DNA of 9,831 bases from Candidatus Aerophobota bacterium (GTDB lineage: Bacteria > Aerophobota > Aerophobia > Aerophobales > JAGGXI01): assembly GCA_021163155.1 (NCBI GenBank), contig JAGGXI010000059.1, forward strand, positions 1-9,831, in the 5' to 3' direction. Numbering within the stretch: position 1 is the first letter of the stretch; each line of letters opens with the position of its first letter. The position numbers and the translations under genes were made by a program. The notes under the pieces were generated by a model. It made no database searches. It saw nothing but the letters and a program-made list of their open reading frames with translations, and was not told the DNA's origin. Positions 1 through 7,230 of the stretch are shown in pieces.

Positions 1-723
1 ACTGCTCCAGCAACCCTTGCTGGTAATTTAGTAATGACTACAATTGATAGCCTTGCTCCTTTAGTATTGATGCAAATAGCTTATCCAGGATCACCTATAT
101 TTTTTGCTGCCGCTCCTACAGCAATTGATTTACATACAGGAGGCTATACTGGTGGAGGGCCGGAAGACCATTTGTTAGCTATAGCTTTTAATCAGATTTG
201 TGAGTTTTATAATATTCCTCTTTCTATGGGTGCATTTGCTACAGGAGCTAAAGAACCAGATTGGCAGGCAGGAGTAGACAATAGTTTTGCTGGCTTAATG
301 CCTGTATTAACTCATACTGCTATATTAACAGGTGCAGGAATGCTTAATGGCTCTAAGATTTTATCTTTTCAACAGTTAATTATGGACTGTGAAATTTACG
401 GAATAATTAAGAAAATTGCAGAGGGAATTAAGGTAAATGAAGAAACCCTGGCAGTAGATGTAATTAAAAAAGTAGGAGTAGGGGGAAATTTCCTCACTGA
501 GAAGCATACTCGTAAGCATATGCGAGAAATTTGGCAGCCAACGGTTTTTGACCGCACTCCATATGATGTCTGGGAAAAGGGTGGAAAGAAAGGAGCTTTC
601 CATAAAGCTACAGAAAAGGCTAAATGGATATTAGCTAATCATAAGCCAACACCTTTAGAACCTTATATGCAAAAGGAATTGAAAAGAATTATTAAGGCAG
701 CGGAAAAAGAGTTGATTAAATAA
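1..723 (+). CDS. MttB-family (trimethylamine methyltransferase superfamily) methyltransferase, 5'-truncated, non-pyrrolysine in the visible part
   Basis: The gene enters the window already open in frame 1; 240 residues and the TAA stop are visible, about half of the usual 470-500-residue protein. MttB-family enzymes are cytoplasmic TIM barrels that move a methyl group from a methylated or quaternary amine to the Co(I) corrinoid of a partner protein. Family hallmarks seen are the Gly-rich stretch LHTGGYTGGGPEDH (window residues 44-57), GAFATGAKEPDWQAG (77-91) and the C-terminal run LTEKHTRKHMREIW. In Methanosarcina MttB the pyrrolysine lies about 160 residues before the C terminus, which falls near ATGAKEPD here. 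There is no in-frame TAG, so this is probably a member of the non-Pyl group that includes glycine betaine, proline betaine and carnitine demethylases. The mttC-like gene follows after 17 bases, as expected for a partner pair. Family call is firm; substrate unknown. Confidence 0.93.
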   Translation, partial: TAPATLAGNLVMTTIDSLAPLVLMQIAYPGSPIFFAAAPTAIDLHTGGYTGGGPEDHLLAIAFNQICEFYNIPLSMGAFATGAKEPDWQAGVDNSFAGLMPVLTHTAILTGAGMLNGSKILSFQQLIMDCEIYGIIKKIAEGIKVNEETLAVDVIKKVGVGGNFLTEKHTRKHMREIWQPTVFDRTPYDVWEKGGKKGAFHKATEKAKWILANHKPTPLEPYMQKELKRIIKAAEKELIK

Positions 724-740
724 AGGAGGATTAACTACTA

Positions 741-1397
741 ATGGAAAAGCGAGAATTTTATGAAAAAATGTTTCAGTCCGTATTACAAGGAGAAATTGAA
801 GAAGCTGGAGAATTAGCTAAAAAAGCACTTGAAGTTCAAATAGATCCTATAGCAGCAATTAATAAAGGATATGTTAAAGGGATGGATGAAGTAGGTAGAT
901 TGTATCAAACTGGTGAATATTTTCTTCCAGAGTTAGTCGCTGCTGGTGAAGCTATGAAAACTGCTTTGAAGATATTAGACCCGGTACTAAAAGAGCAAAA
1001 AACCGAGAGAAAAATATTAGGACGAGTAGTCTTAGGCACTGTGGAGGGGGATATTCATGATATAGGTAAAAGTATCGTTGGCTCAATGCTGGTAGCTACA
1101 GGTTTTGAGGTGGTTGATTTGGGTGTAAACGTTTCTATAAAGAAATTTTTGGATACAGTTAAAGAAGTGAAACCAGATATTTTAGGATTATCTGCCCTTT
1201 TAACAACTACTATGCCAAACCAAAAAAAAGTTATTGAGGCCCTAGAAGAAGCAAAAGAGCGCCAAGATGTAAAAGTAATGGTTGGTGGAGCGGCGGTCAC
1301 AAACAGATGGGCTACAGAAATAGGTGCTGATGCCTATGGCGAAGATGCTATTACCGCAGTAGAATTAGCCAAAAAGCTTGCTGCTTCTCTAACTTAA
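741..1397 (+). CDS. MttC-type corrinoid (methylamine methyltransferase corrinoid) protein
   Basis: This 218-residue protein has the standard two-domain form: a helical N-terminal cap (about residues 1-88, with the GEYFLPELVAAGEAM stretch) and a Rossmann-like cobalamin-binding domain (about 90-218). The cobalamin signature DxHxxG is intact as D104-I-H106-D-I-G109, so H106 should be the lower axial cobalt ligand. The later LSALLTTTM (150-158), MVGGAAVT (180-187) and GADAYGEDA (195-203) segments line the nucleotide-tail pocket in this family. It accepts a methyl group from an MttB-type enzyme and passes it to a folate methyltransferase. The SD AAAGGAGG at 722-729 overlaps the end of the upstream stop codon, so the pair is co-transcribed and probably translationally coupled. 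It may also serve the second MttB homologue at the right end, where no other corrinoid gene is visible. Full length; call secure. Confidence 0.95.
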   Translation: MEKREFYEKMFQSVLQGEIEEAGELAKKALEVQIDPIAAINKGYVKGMDEVGRLYQTGEYFLPELVAAGEAMKTALKILDPVLKEQKTERKILGRVVLGTVEGDIHDIGKSIVGSMLVATGFEVVDLGVNVSIKKFLDTVKEVKPDILGLSALLTTTMPNQKKVIEALEEAKERQDVKVMVGGAAVTNRWATEIGADAYGEDAITAVELAKKLAASLT

Positions 1398-1411
1398 AAG
1401 GTTGAGAGGAG
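1384..1411 (+). other. RNA hairpin at the 3' end of the corrinoid gene, partly covering an SD sequence
   Basis: CTTCTCTAAC at 1384-1393 pairs with 1401-1411 (GTT, bulged G1404, then AGAGGAG): ten pairs including one T-G wobble, with a 7-base loop at 1394-1400. No T run follows, so it does not resemble an intrinsic terminator. The 3' arm contains the first bases of the orphan SD at 1407-1417. It could stabilise the mtt transcript end or mask that SD. Pairing is read directly from the sequence; function is inferred. Confidence 0.4.
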
Positions 1412-1417
1412 GTGATC
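1405..1417 (+). promoter_or_regulatory. Orphan near-perfect Shine-Dalgarno sequence without a start codon
   Basis: AGAGGAGGTGATC matches the complement of the 16S rRNA 3' end over AGGAGGTGATC (1407-1417), better than any SD used by a real gene here. No ATG, GTG or TTG follows at usual spacing. The next bases give only non-standard ATA or ATT codons and then TAA at 1432-1434. The following gene starts 61 bases later with its own SD. It may be a remnant of a displaced gene start or a ribosome standby site. Confidence 0.45.
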
Positions 1418-1478
1418 ATAGGAATTCAGTTTTAAACCATTTTAAATTATTCATAATACAAAAGGGGGTAAAAAAGAA

Positions 1479-3095
1479 GTGTATAAGAAAATTATTGTTG
1501 TAATGCTGGCGTTTGCTTTGTTGTTAGCAGCAAAGCTTGAAGCAAGTGAAACGGTTCAAGATGGGGGTACGTTGATTGTTGGTTGGCTTCAAGAACAGGA
1601 TACGTTAAATCCTTTAGCTACTGTGACAGTACAAGGGGATTTAGTCTTCAGAGAATTACTATACGATACCCTATTGGGTTATGGTAAGAATTTAGAGCCT
1701 GTTCCATGGCTTGCGAAAAAATGGGAGAAAAGTGAAGATGGTCTGCAATGGACATTCTGGTTAGTGCATAATGCAAAATGGCATGATGGTGAACCTCTCA
1801 CTGCGGAGGATGTTAAATTTACCATTGAGTATGTAAAAGATAATAAATTGCCTGTTAGACTTCCTTTTGTGGAGAATATTGATAAGGTAGAAGTTCTTGA
1901 TAGATACACTATTAAAGTTTATTATACAAAACTAATTGCTAGCGTTTTATCCGATTTTCAAGGACTCTACATTGTACCAAAACACAAATGGGAAAAAATT
2001 TCAGGCGAAGAGGCACTAAAATACCCAAATCCTCATCCTATCGGTTCGGGTCCGTTTAAATTCGTGAAGTGGGAGAAGAAAAATATGGCTGTTTATGAAA
2101 CAAATACAGAATATTGGCAGGGAAGACCATATATAGATAAAGTCGTTTTTAAATATTATGCTAATATAAATACTATGTTGCTTGCTTTAAAGAAGGGCGA
2201 GATTGATGTTATTCCATGGGAAGTTCCGGAAAAGTCTATAAAAACTTTAGCACAGTTACCTAACATAAAAACAGTAGCAGCAGAAAGGCTTTACTATCGT
2301 TGGATATCAATCAATAGCTCAACTTTTGGTAAACAAAACCCCACGCTTCGAGATGTTCAAGTTCGTTTGGCTCTAAACCATGCAATTGATCGTGATCTTC
2401 TTATAAAGTTAATACACTTAGGTTATGCTTCTCCAGGTGTTTCAATTGTATCGAAGGCTACGCCATTCTGGTTTAATAACAATTTAAAACCCTACAAATT
2501 TGATTTAGGTATGGCACGTGAAATACTAGAGAAGGCAGGGTATAAGGATCGGGATGGTGATGGGGTTCGAGAAAGCTCTGATGGGACGAAGTTGGAATAC
2601 ACTTTGCTCGTGTTATCTAGATGGCCTGAAGAGATGAGAACTGCGGAAAAAATACGTGATTGGTGGAAGGAAATCGGAGTGAAGCTCCATTTACAGTCGG
2701 CAGATGGTGGAACAATCTGTAGTTATATTTACCCCAATTACGAACAAGATATGTTCCTTTGGGGATTCAGTGCTCGTCCCGATCCCAACTTTTCCTTAAA
2801 TATTTTGCGAGAAAAACAAATTCAGATGTGGAATGATTCCGGCTGGGTTAATCCAGAATATGAGTCCTTGTACGATAAACAAATATGTACTCTTGATCCT
2901 GCGAAGCGACAAGAGATTGTTTACCGAATGCAGGAAGTTGTATATGAAAATGCAGGAGCAACGGTCTTGTATTATATGAAGGTAATTGGAGCTTATCGTA
3001 GCGATCGGTTCACAGGTTTTGTGAATATGCCTAACGGGATAATGAGCATGCTAAATGCCTATAGTCTCCGGAATGTTCATCAAATAAAGAAATAA
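1479..3095 (+). CDS. ABC transporter solute-binding protein, peptide/nickel family 5 (DppA/OppA-like)
   Basis: A 538-residue extracytoplasmic binding protein of the SBP_bac_5 family, the usual length, which delivers ligand to the permease pair encoded downstream. Typical segments are LLYDTLLGYG (60-69), the WHDGEPLTAEDVKF stretch (101-114), GSGPFKFVKWE near 190 and LNHAIDRD near 300. The N terminus (MYKKIIVVMLAFALLLAA, then KLEA|SE) is a Sec signal peptide with likely cleavage after A22. There is no lipobox cysteine, unlike most binding proteins of Gram-positive cells, which suggests a free periplasmic protein or another anchoring method. The start is GTG, supported by AAAGGGGG at 1461-1468. 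Family 5 ligands include peptides, nickel chelates, opines, sugars and amino-acid derivatives, so the sequence does not fix the substrate. The gap of 236 bases before the permease gene may allow separate expression of this subunit. Confidence 0.93.
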   Translation: MYKKIIVVMLAFALLLAAKLEASETVQDGGTLIVGWLQEQDTLNPLATVTVQGDLVFRELLYDTLLGYGKNLEPVPWLAKKWEKSEDGLQWTFWLVHNAKWHDGEPLTAEDVKFTIEYVKDNKLPVRLPFVENIDKVEVLDRYTIKVYYTKLIASVLSDFQGLYIVPKHKWEKISGEEALKYPNPHPIGSGPFKFVKWEKKNMAVYETNTEYWQGRPYIDKVVFKYYANINTMLLALKKGEIDVIPWEVPEKSIKTLAQLPNIKTVAAERLYYRWISINSSTFGKQNPTLRDVQVRLALNHAIDRDLLIKLIHLGYASPGVSIVSKATPFWFNNNLKPYKFDLGMAREILEKAGYKDRDGDGVRESSDGTKLEYTLLVLSRWPEEMRTAEKIRDWWKEIGVKLHLQSADGGTICSYIYPNYEQDMFLWGFSARPDPNFSLNILREKQIQMWNDSGWVNPEYESLYDKQICTLDPAKRQEIVYRMQEVVYENAGATVLYYMKVIGAYRSDRFTGFVNMPNGIMSMLNAYSLRNVHQIKK

Positions 3096-3124
3096 GGTAA
3101 AAAAAACGGAGGGAACAATTTAAC

Positions 3125-3153
3125 AGGGAGGAGTTGTAATGAATCCCTTGTAG
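3125..3153 (+). other. Minimal ORF (MNPL) with a strong SD between binding-protein and permease genes
   Basis: AGGGAGGAG at 3125-3133 sits 5 bases before ATG (3139-3141), which opens a four-codon frame Met-Asn-Pro-Leu and stops at TAG (3151-3153). A second SD-like stretch, CGGAGGGA, lies just upstream. It could be a leader peptide or uORF that tunes expression of the downstream permease genes, or debris of a lost gene. The elements are visible; translation is inferred. Confidence 0.3.
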
Positions 3154-3190
3154 GATGAGTATAAAATGAGTATATAAATAAAACATCCTA
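3151..3190 (+). repeat. 7-bp inverted repeat TAGGATG/CATCCTA
   Basis: TAGGATG (3151-3157) and CATCCTA (3184-3190) are perfect inverted arms around a 26-base very AT-rich loop that includes TATAAA- and TATATA-like hexamers. The left arm begins at the stop codon of the four-codon ORF. It could be a weak RNA stem or an operator for a DNA-binding dimer. No T-run terminator follows. Confidence 0.35.
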
Positions 3191-3270
3191 ATATTTCTAT
3201 AAGGTTATGAGATGAAATGATTCTTTTGTAAAAAAGTTCTTCTGTTATTTGTTTCCTCCGGAAAAAGGTA

Positions 3271-3300
3271 ATTCTTGTGAAATCAATTCTTGTGAAATCA
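3271..3300 (+). repeat. Perfect 15-bp tandem direct repeat, two units
   Basis: The unit ATTCTTGTGAAATCA occurs at 3271-3285 and again immediately at 3286-3300, ending 31 bases before the first permease gene. A looser relative (ATTCTTTTGTAAA) is at 3220-3232. The pair is flanked on both sides by AAAAAGG. A helical-turn-scale repeat in front of a permease operon could be a pair of regulator sites, or it could be a replication-slippage duplication. Confidence 0.6.
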
Positions 3301-3331
3301 AAAAGGATTTCTATTAATATGAGAGGTTGGT

Positions 3332-4291
3332 GTGAGAGAATATTTAATTAAACGTATCATAATTATTATCCTACTTATTTGGACAATTGTAACGGTTAAT
3401 TTTGTGCTATTTCGTATGATTCCAGGAGACCCGGTCAGGCTTTTATTCTTTGATCCAAGAATAACAGCTGAGGCTCAGAAAAAACTTGCTAGCAATTTCG
3501 GCTTAGATAAACCGCTTTATGGCCAGTATTTTATTTATTTGAGTAATTTAGTAAAGGGAGATTGGGGAAAATCGTTTCTTTATCGAGAACCAGTCTTAGG
3601 GATTGTCACGAAACGATTATTTAATACACTAATTCTACTTGTTCCGGCCGTGCTACTTGCTGTGATAATCGGGAATTTGCTGGGGGTGATTGCAGCTTGG
3701 AAACGTGGAACCAAGATTGATACATCAATTCTAAGTTTTGTCCTTATTTGTTGGTCTCTTCCTGCGTTTTGGCTTGGGATAGTTCTAATTATTGTTTTCA
3801 TAAACATATTTCCCATTTCCGGTATGACGAGTGTAGGTAGCGAATATTTATCTATCTTCCAGCAGATAAAAGATGTATTATACCATATGATTCTCCCTCT
3901 TGTTACTGAAAGTATTGTCTTAGTTGGCGAATATACGTTGATTATGAGAGGTACTTTAAGTGAGGTTCTTACGGAGGATTATATTACTACGGCTAAATCA
4001 AAGGGTTTTGGAGATTTTTATATCCTGAGAAATCACGCTGTTCCTAATGCAATGCTTCCAATGATTACATTAATTGCAATAAATTTTGGACTCATAGTAG
4101 GCGGGGCAATTCAAGTGGAAACAGTTTTTAGCTGGCCTGGAGTAGGGCGTTTAATGTATGATTCAATTATGACCCGTGATTATCCTGTCCTTCAAGGTAC
4201 CTTCTTGGTGGTTGCAATAGCTGTTGTTCTGGTGAATTTTATGGCGGACATCCTTTATCCGTATTTTGATCCTAGAGTGAAGTTAAAGTAA
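3332..4291 (+). CDS. ABC transporter permease, DppB/OppB type
   Basis: This 319-residue inner-membrane protein is the first of the two permeases of the family 5 importer. The N-terminal membrane helix (about residues 8-28) is followed by the family's external segment VLFRMIPGDPVRLLF (25-39) and FGLDKPLYGQYFIYL (56-70). More hydrophobic segments lie at about 98-121, 134-160, 183-203, 244-262 and 288-308. The cytoplasmic EAA loop that docks on the ATPases is clear at 215-240 (EDYITTAKSKGFGDFYIL, then RNHAVPNA). QVETVFSWPGVGRL (261-274) and the C-terminal DPRVK are also standard. The start is GTG with a modest SD (AGAGG near 3322-3326). The upstream gap contains the repeats and minimal ORF described separately, so this gene may head its own transcriptional or translational unit. 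Whether it is Dpp, Opp or another family 5 system cannot be told. Confidence 0.94.
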   Translation: MREYLIKRIIIIILLIWTIVTVNFVLFRMIPGDPVRLLFFDPRITAEAQKKLASNFGLDKPLYGQYFIYLSNLVKGDWGKSFLYREPVLGIVTKRLFNTLILLVPAVLLAVIIGNLLGVIAAWKRGTKIDTSILSFVLICWSLPAFWLGIVLIIVFINIFPISGMTSVGSEYLSIFQQIKDVLYHMILPLVTESIVLVGEYTLIMRGTLSEVLTEDYITTAKSKGFGDFYILRNHAVPNAMLPMITLIAINFGLIVGGAIQVETVFSWPGVGRLMYDSIMTRDYPVLQGTFLVVAIAVVLVNFMADILYPYFDPRVKLK

Positions 4292-4316
4292 AGAGACTAT
4301 CTAATGAGGTGGTGAT

Positions 4317-5147
4317 ATGAAATTCCGCATTAGGTTGAATATCAAAGGCATAATTGGGTTAACAATAATTCTCGTTGAAGTATTTTTTGCTTGTTTTCCT
4401 TCTCTAATAGTTTTTCATAATCCACATGAAATGAACTATTCAGCAATATTTTTGGGCCCTTCTCGAGAGCATCTCTTAGGCACTGATGAAGTTGGCCGAG
4501 ATATCTTTAGCCTCCTTATCTTTGGAACAAGGGCCTCTTTAATGGTAGGTTTTATTGCGGTAGGGATATCTACTACAGTAGGGTCGATTGTTGGCCTCTT
4601 GTCTGGCTACTATAAAGGTATTATTAGTGAAGTTTTAATGAGGTTTACAGATTTATTTCTTGCTATTCCCCGACTTCCCTTAATGCTTGTGCTAGTAGCA
4701 CTTGTTGGGCAAAGTATTTGGAATATTATTATTGTTATCGGGTTATTGCTCTGGTCACAAGTGGCTCGGATCGTAAGATCTCAAACGTTGAGTATTAGAG
4801 AAAAATCCTTTATAGAACGTGGAAAGGCATTTGGGTATAGTGACTTTCGGATTATCATCTTCCACATTCTACCAAATGTATTGCCGTTAGTTTTTGCTAA
4901 TGCTATCCTTCTAATGGGCTCAGCAATTTATTACGAAGTTACAGTTAGTTTCTTAGGTTTGGGGGATCCTACACATATCAGCTGGGGAATGAGTTTGCAT
5001 TACGCTTTTGAGAGTTCAGCGATTCTTTATAGGGCTTATTGGTATATCATTCCTCCAGGGGTAGCCATTGTAATTACAGTTTTAGCCTTCACTTTGATCG
5101 GTAATGCATTGGATGAAAGTTTCAATCCTAAACTTAGAGAAAGGTAA
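4317..5147 (+). CDS. ABC transporter permease, DppC/OppC type
   Basis: This 276-residue second permease pairs with the DppB-type subunit to form the channel. After one N-terminal membrane helix (about residues 10-33) it has the family hallmark HLLGTDEVGRDIFSLLIFG (52-70) and GTRASLMVG (70-78). Hydrophobic segments follow at about 77-97, 119-147, 190-211 and 243-263. The EAA docking loop is at about 162-190 (EKSFIERGKAFGYSDFRI, then HILPNVLP). VSFLGLGDPTHISWGMSL (210-227) is the expected conserved exit motif, and the protein ends with DESFNPKLR. The length is slightly short for DppC because the N-terminal cytoplasmic tail is short. The SD is GAGGTGGTGAT (4306-4316), directly before ATG, 25 bases after the previous stop. 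Seven bases separate its stop from the first ATPase start. Confidence 0.94.
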   Translation: MKFRIRLNIKGIIGLTIILVEVFFACFPSLIVFHNPHEMNYSAIFLGPSREHLLGTDEVGRDIFSLLIFGTRASLMVGFIAVGISTTVGSIVGLLSGYYKGIISEVLMRFTDLFLAIPRLPLMLVLVALVGQSIWNIIIVIGLLLWSQVARIVRSQTLSIREKSFIERGKAFGYSDFRIIIFHILPNVLPLVFANAILLMGSAIYYEVTVSFLGLGDPTHISWGMSLHYAFESSAILYRAYWYIIPPGVAIVITVLAFTLIGNALDESFNPKLRER

Positions 5148-5153
5148 GGAAGG

Positions 5154-6110
5154 ATGAATATAATTAATATTCGGGATCTAAAAGTATTTTATAGGACTCA
5201 TAAAGGGAAATTACGGGCAATAGATGGAGTTAAATTCTCACTTAATAAAGGGGAATCAGTAGGAATGGTAGGGGAAAGTGGCTGTGGAAAAACGACATTG
5301 GCCTTATCCATCTTAAAGCTCCTTCCACCTCGAGGATATATAGAAGATGGAAATATTTTTTATAAGGGAGAAGATTTAGTGCAAAAGAGCGAAAGGGAAA
5401 TGAGAAAGATTCGGGGAAATGAAATATCGATTGTATTTCAAGGCGCTATGAATAGTCTTAACCCAGTTAAAACGATTGGAGAACAAATTTCTGAGGGACT
5501 CCTTCTACACACGAATATGTCAAAAGTTGAGGCATTTGACAAAGCGAAAGAATCGCTAATTTCGGTGGGAATCTCTCCTGATAAATTAATCGAATATCCT
5601 CATGAGTTTAGTGGAGGAATGAAACAAAGAGTGATGATCGCAAGTGCCTTAGTGTGTGATCCTCAATTATTGATTGCAGATGAACCTGTAACTGCTCTGG
5701 ATGTCATGGTACAAGCTCAAATTCTCGAACTTCTTAATAGATTAAAACAAGAAAAAAAACTTTCGTTACTTTTAATTACTCATGATCTATCTGTAGTAGC
5801 AGAGACGTGTGACAAAATTGTTGTTGTATATGGGGGAAAAATTTTGGAATATGCAAATATTGAGGACTCTTTACTTCATCCATACTCCAAAGAGTTGTTT
5901 AGATCTTTTCCAAATATAAACGGGCCAAGGATACTATCTAAGGGAATACTTGGTACACCTCCAAATCTGATTAATCCATCGAGAGGATGTAGGTTTGAGC
6001 CACGATGTAATCAAAGTCTAAAGATCTGTGTCAAAGAGGAGCCTCGACTTATCGAAGTTTGCGATCAACATTTTGTTGCTTGTCACAGGTTAAAAACGAG
6101 CGGAGCATAA
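5154..6110 (+). CDS. ABC transporter ATP-binding protein, DppD/OppD type, with C-terminal cysteine cluster
   Basis: A 318-residue cytoplasmic ATPase. All nucleotide-binding motifs are intact: Walker A GESGCGKTT (40-48), Q-loop Q96, signature FSGGMKQR (152-159), Walker B LLIADEP (172-178) and H-loop H210. The C-terminal oligopeptide/dipeptide extension (oligo_HPY type, from about residue 230) carries cysteines 279, 285, 292, 303 and 310. In DppD homologues this cluster can bind an iron-sulfur centre, which would suit an anaerobe. It forms a heterodimer with the DppF-type subunit encoded next. The SD (AAGGAAGG) overlaps the upstream stop and sits unusually close to the ATG, so translation probably depends on coupling with the permease gene. 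MNIINIRDLKV is a typical family N terminus and supports this start. Confidence 0.95.
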   Translation: MNIINIRDLKVFYRTHKGKLRAIDGVKFSLNKGESVGMVGESGCGKTTLALSILKLLPPRGYIEDGNIFYKGEDLVQKSEREMRKIRGNEISIVFQGAMNSLNPVKTIGEQISEGLLLHTNMSKVEAFDKAKESLISVGISPDKLIEYPHEFSGGMKQRVMIASALVCDPQLLIADEPVTALDVMVQAQILELLNRLKQEKKLSLLLITHDLSVVAETCDKIVVVYGGKILEYANIEDSLLHPYSKELFRSFPNINGPRILSKGILGTPPNLINPSRGCRFEPRCNQSLKICVKEEPRLIEVCDQHFVACHRLKTSGA

Positions 6111-6112
6111 TA

Positions 6113-7111
6113 ATGGTAAAAATTGAAATAAAAAACTTAAAGGTATGGTTTCCAGTAAGGACTAGCTTTCTAAAGAGTCTCTATTCTAAGAAACATCAAT
6201 ATAGCCATGCGGTTGATGGAGTTTCTTTTAAAATAAAAGAGGAAGAGATTTTCTGCTTAGCTGGTGAATCAGGATGCGGAAAAACAACGCTAGCGAAAGC
6301 TATGATTCGATTAATTAAACCTACATCTGGGACAGTAAGGTACTCAGGCGTCGATTTATTATCGATAGGGAAAAATGAATTTCGTTCTTATCGGCGTAAA
6401 TTACAGATTATTTATCAGGACCCTTATAGTTCTTTGAATCCCAAAAAAAATGTCTTTAATACCATTGCAGAACCTTTGAAGGTCCATAATTTTATCAAGA
6501 ATTTCTCGGAAGGAAAAGATATTATCACGCAAATATTGGAGGAAGTAGAATTAACACCTGCTGAGAGTTTCTTTGGCAAGTATCCCCATGAATTGTCTGG
6601 AGGACAGCGCCAAAGAGTATCAATTGCTAGTTCTTTAGTACTAAATCCTGATTTTATTGTTGCGGATGAGCCTGTATCTATGCTTGATTCTTCTGTCCGT
6701 ACCGAAGTTCTCTACATGATGCTTCGATTGAAAAAGAAAAGGAAACTTACTTATCTATTTATTACCCATGATTTGTCTCTTGCATGGCTCATTAGTGATC
6801 GAATTGCTATTATGTATTTAGGGAAAATAGTAGAAATGGGACCTACCGATGAAGTCGTATCAAACCCTCAGCATCCATATACGAAAGCGCTTATTTCTGT
6901 TATCCCAAGACCTACCTCGGGAGTGAAGCATAAGAAGATTATTCTGAAGGGAAATCCTCCAGATTCTATGAATATCCCGGCTGGGTGTAGATTCCATCCA
7001 AGGTGTTTTGAGGCAAAAGATATTTGCAAAAGAGCGGAGCCATCTATAGTAAAGTTCAATAAGAATCACTATGTTGCCTGTCATTTATTATCGCAAAAGA
7101 GAAAACCTTAA
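6113..7111 (+). CDS. ABC transporter ATP-binding protein, DppF/OppF type
   Basis: A 332-residue second ATPase of the importer. Motifs are Walker A GESGCGKTT (51-59), Q-loop Q102 in YQDPYSSLNP, signature LSGGQRQR (161-168), Walker B FIVADEP (181-187) and H-loop H219. YQDPYSSLNP is typical of the DppF/OppF branch. The C-terminal extension has GCRFHPRC and later Cys at positions 292, 298, 305 and 323, matching the partner subunit. The frame stays open upstream to an ATG at 6059, but I place the start at 6113: MVKIEIKNLKVWF is the usual N terminus, and only 2 bases then separate it from the previous stop, which fits translational coupling. The longer start would add 18 atypical residues and overlap the preceding gene. 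It is the last gene of the importer cluster; no intrinsic terminator is evident after it. Confidence 0.94.
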   Translation: MVKIEIKNLKVWFPVRTSFLKSLYSKKHQYSHAVDGVSFKIKEEEIFCLAGESGCGKTTLAKAMIRLIKPTSGTVRYSGVDLLSIGKNEFRSYRRKLQIIYQDPYSSLNPKKNVFNTIAEPLKVHNFIKNFSEGKDIITQILEEVELTPAESFFGKYPHELSGGQRQRVSIASSLVLNPDFIVADEPVSMLDSSVRTEVLYMMLRLKKKRKLTYLFITHDLSLAWLISDRIAIMYLGKIVEMGPTDEVVSNPQHPYTKALISVIPRPTSGVKHKKIILKGNPPDSMNIPAGCRFHPRCFEAKDICKRAEPSIVKFNKNHYVACHLLSQKRKP

Positions 7112-7230
7112 TAAGAAGAGTAGACAAAAAATACTTTTTCTAAGATTTTAAATTTTTTTCTTTGAAACCTAAAGTTAACAATAAAATACTATTTTTGGCT
7201 CTTTAAATGCCCGCGATCCTTAATATATAG

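Noticed and set aside
376-603. Minus-strand reading frames inside the mttB, mttC, binding-protein, permease, ATPase and deacylase genes
   Set aside because: They lie opposite well-supported genes, have no plausible SD or family motifs, and read as chance complements of conserved coding sequence.
1430-1457. Promoter for the binding-protein gene with CATAAT (1452-1457) as -10 element
   Set aside because: The matching -35 is poor, and transcription would begin at or inside the SD at 1461-1468, leaving no usable ribosome site.
3271-3300. CRISPR-like repeats
   Set aside because: Only two units, directly adjacent with no spacer, and no cas genes nearby.
6059-6112. Longer start (ATG at 6059) for the DppF-type ATPase
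   Set aside because: It would overlap the preceding gene and add residues (MRSTFCCLSQ...) unlike any family N terminus; ATG at 6113 gives the standard beginning and tight coupling.
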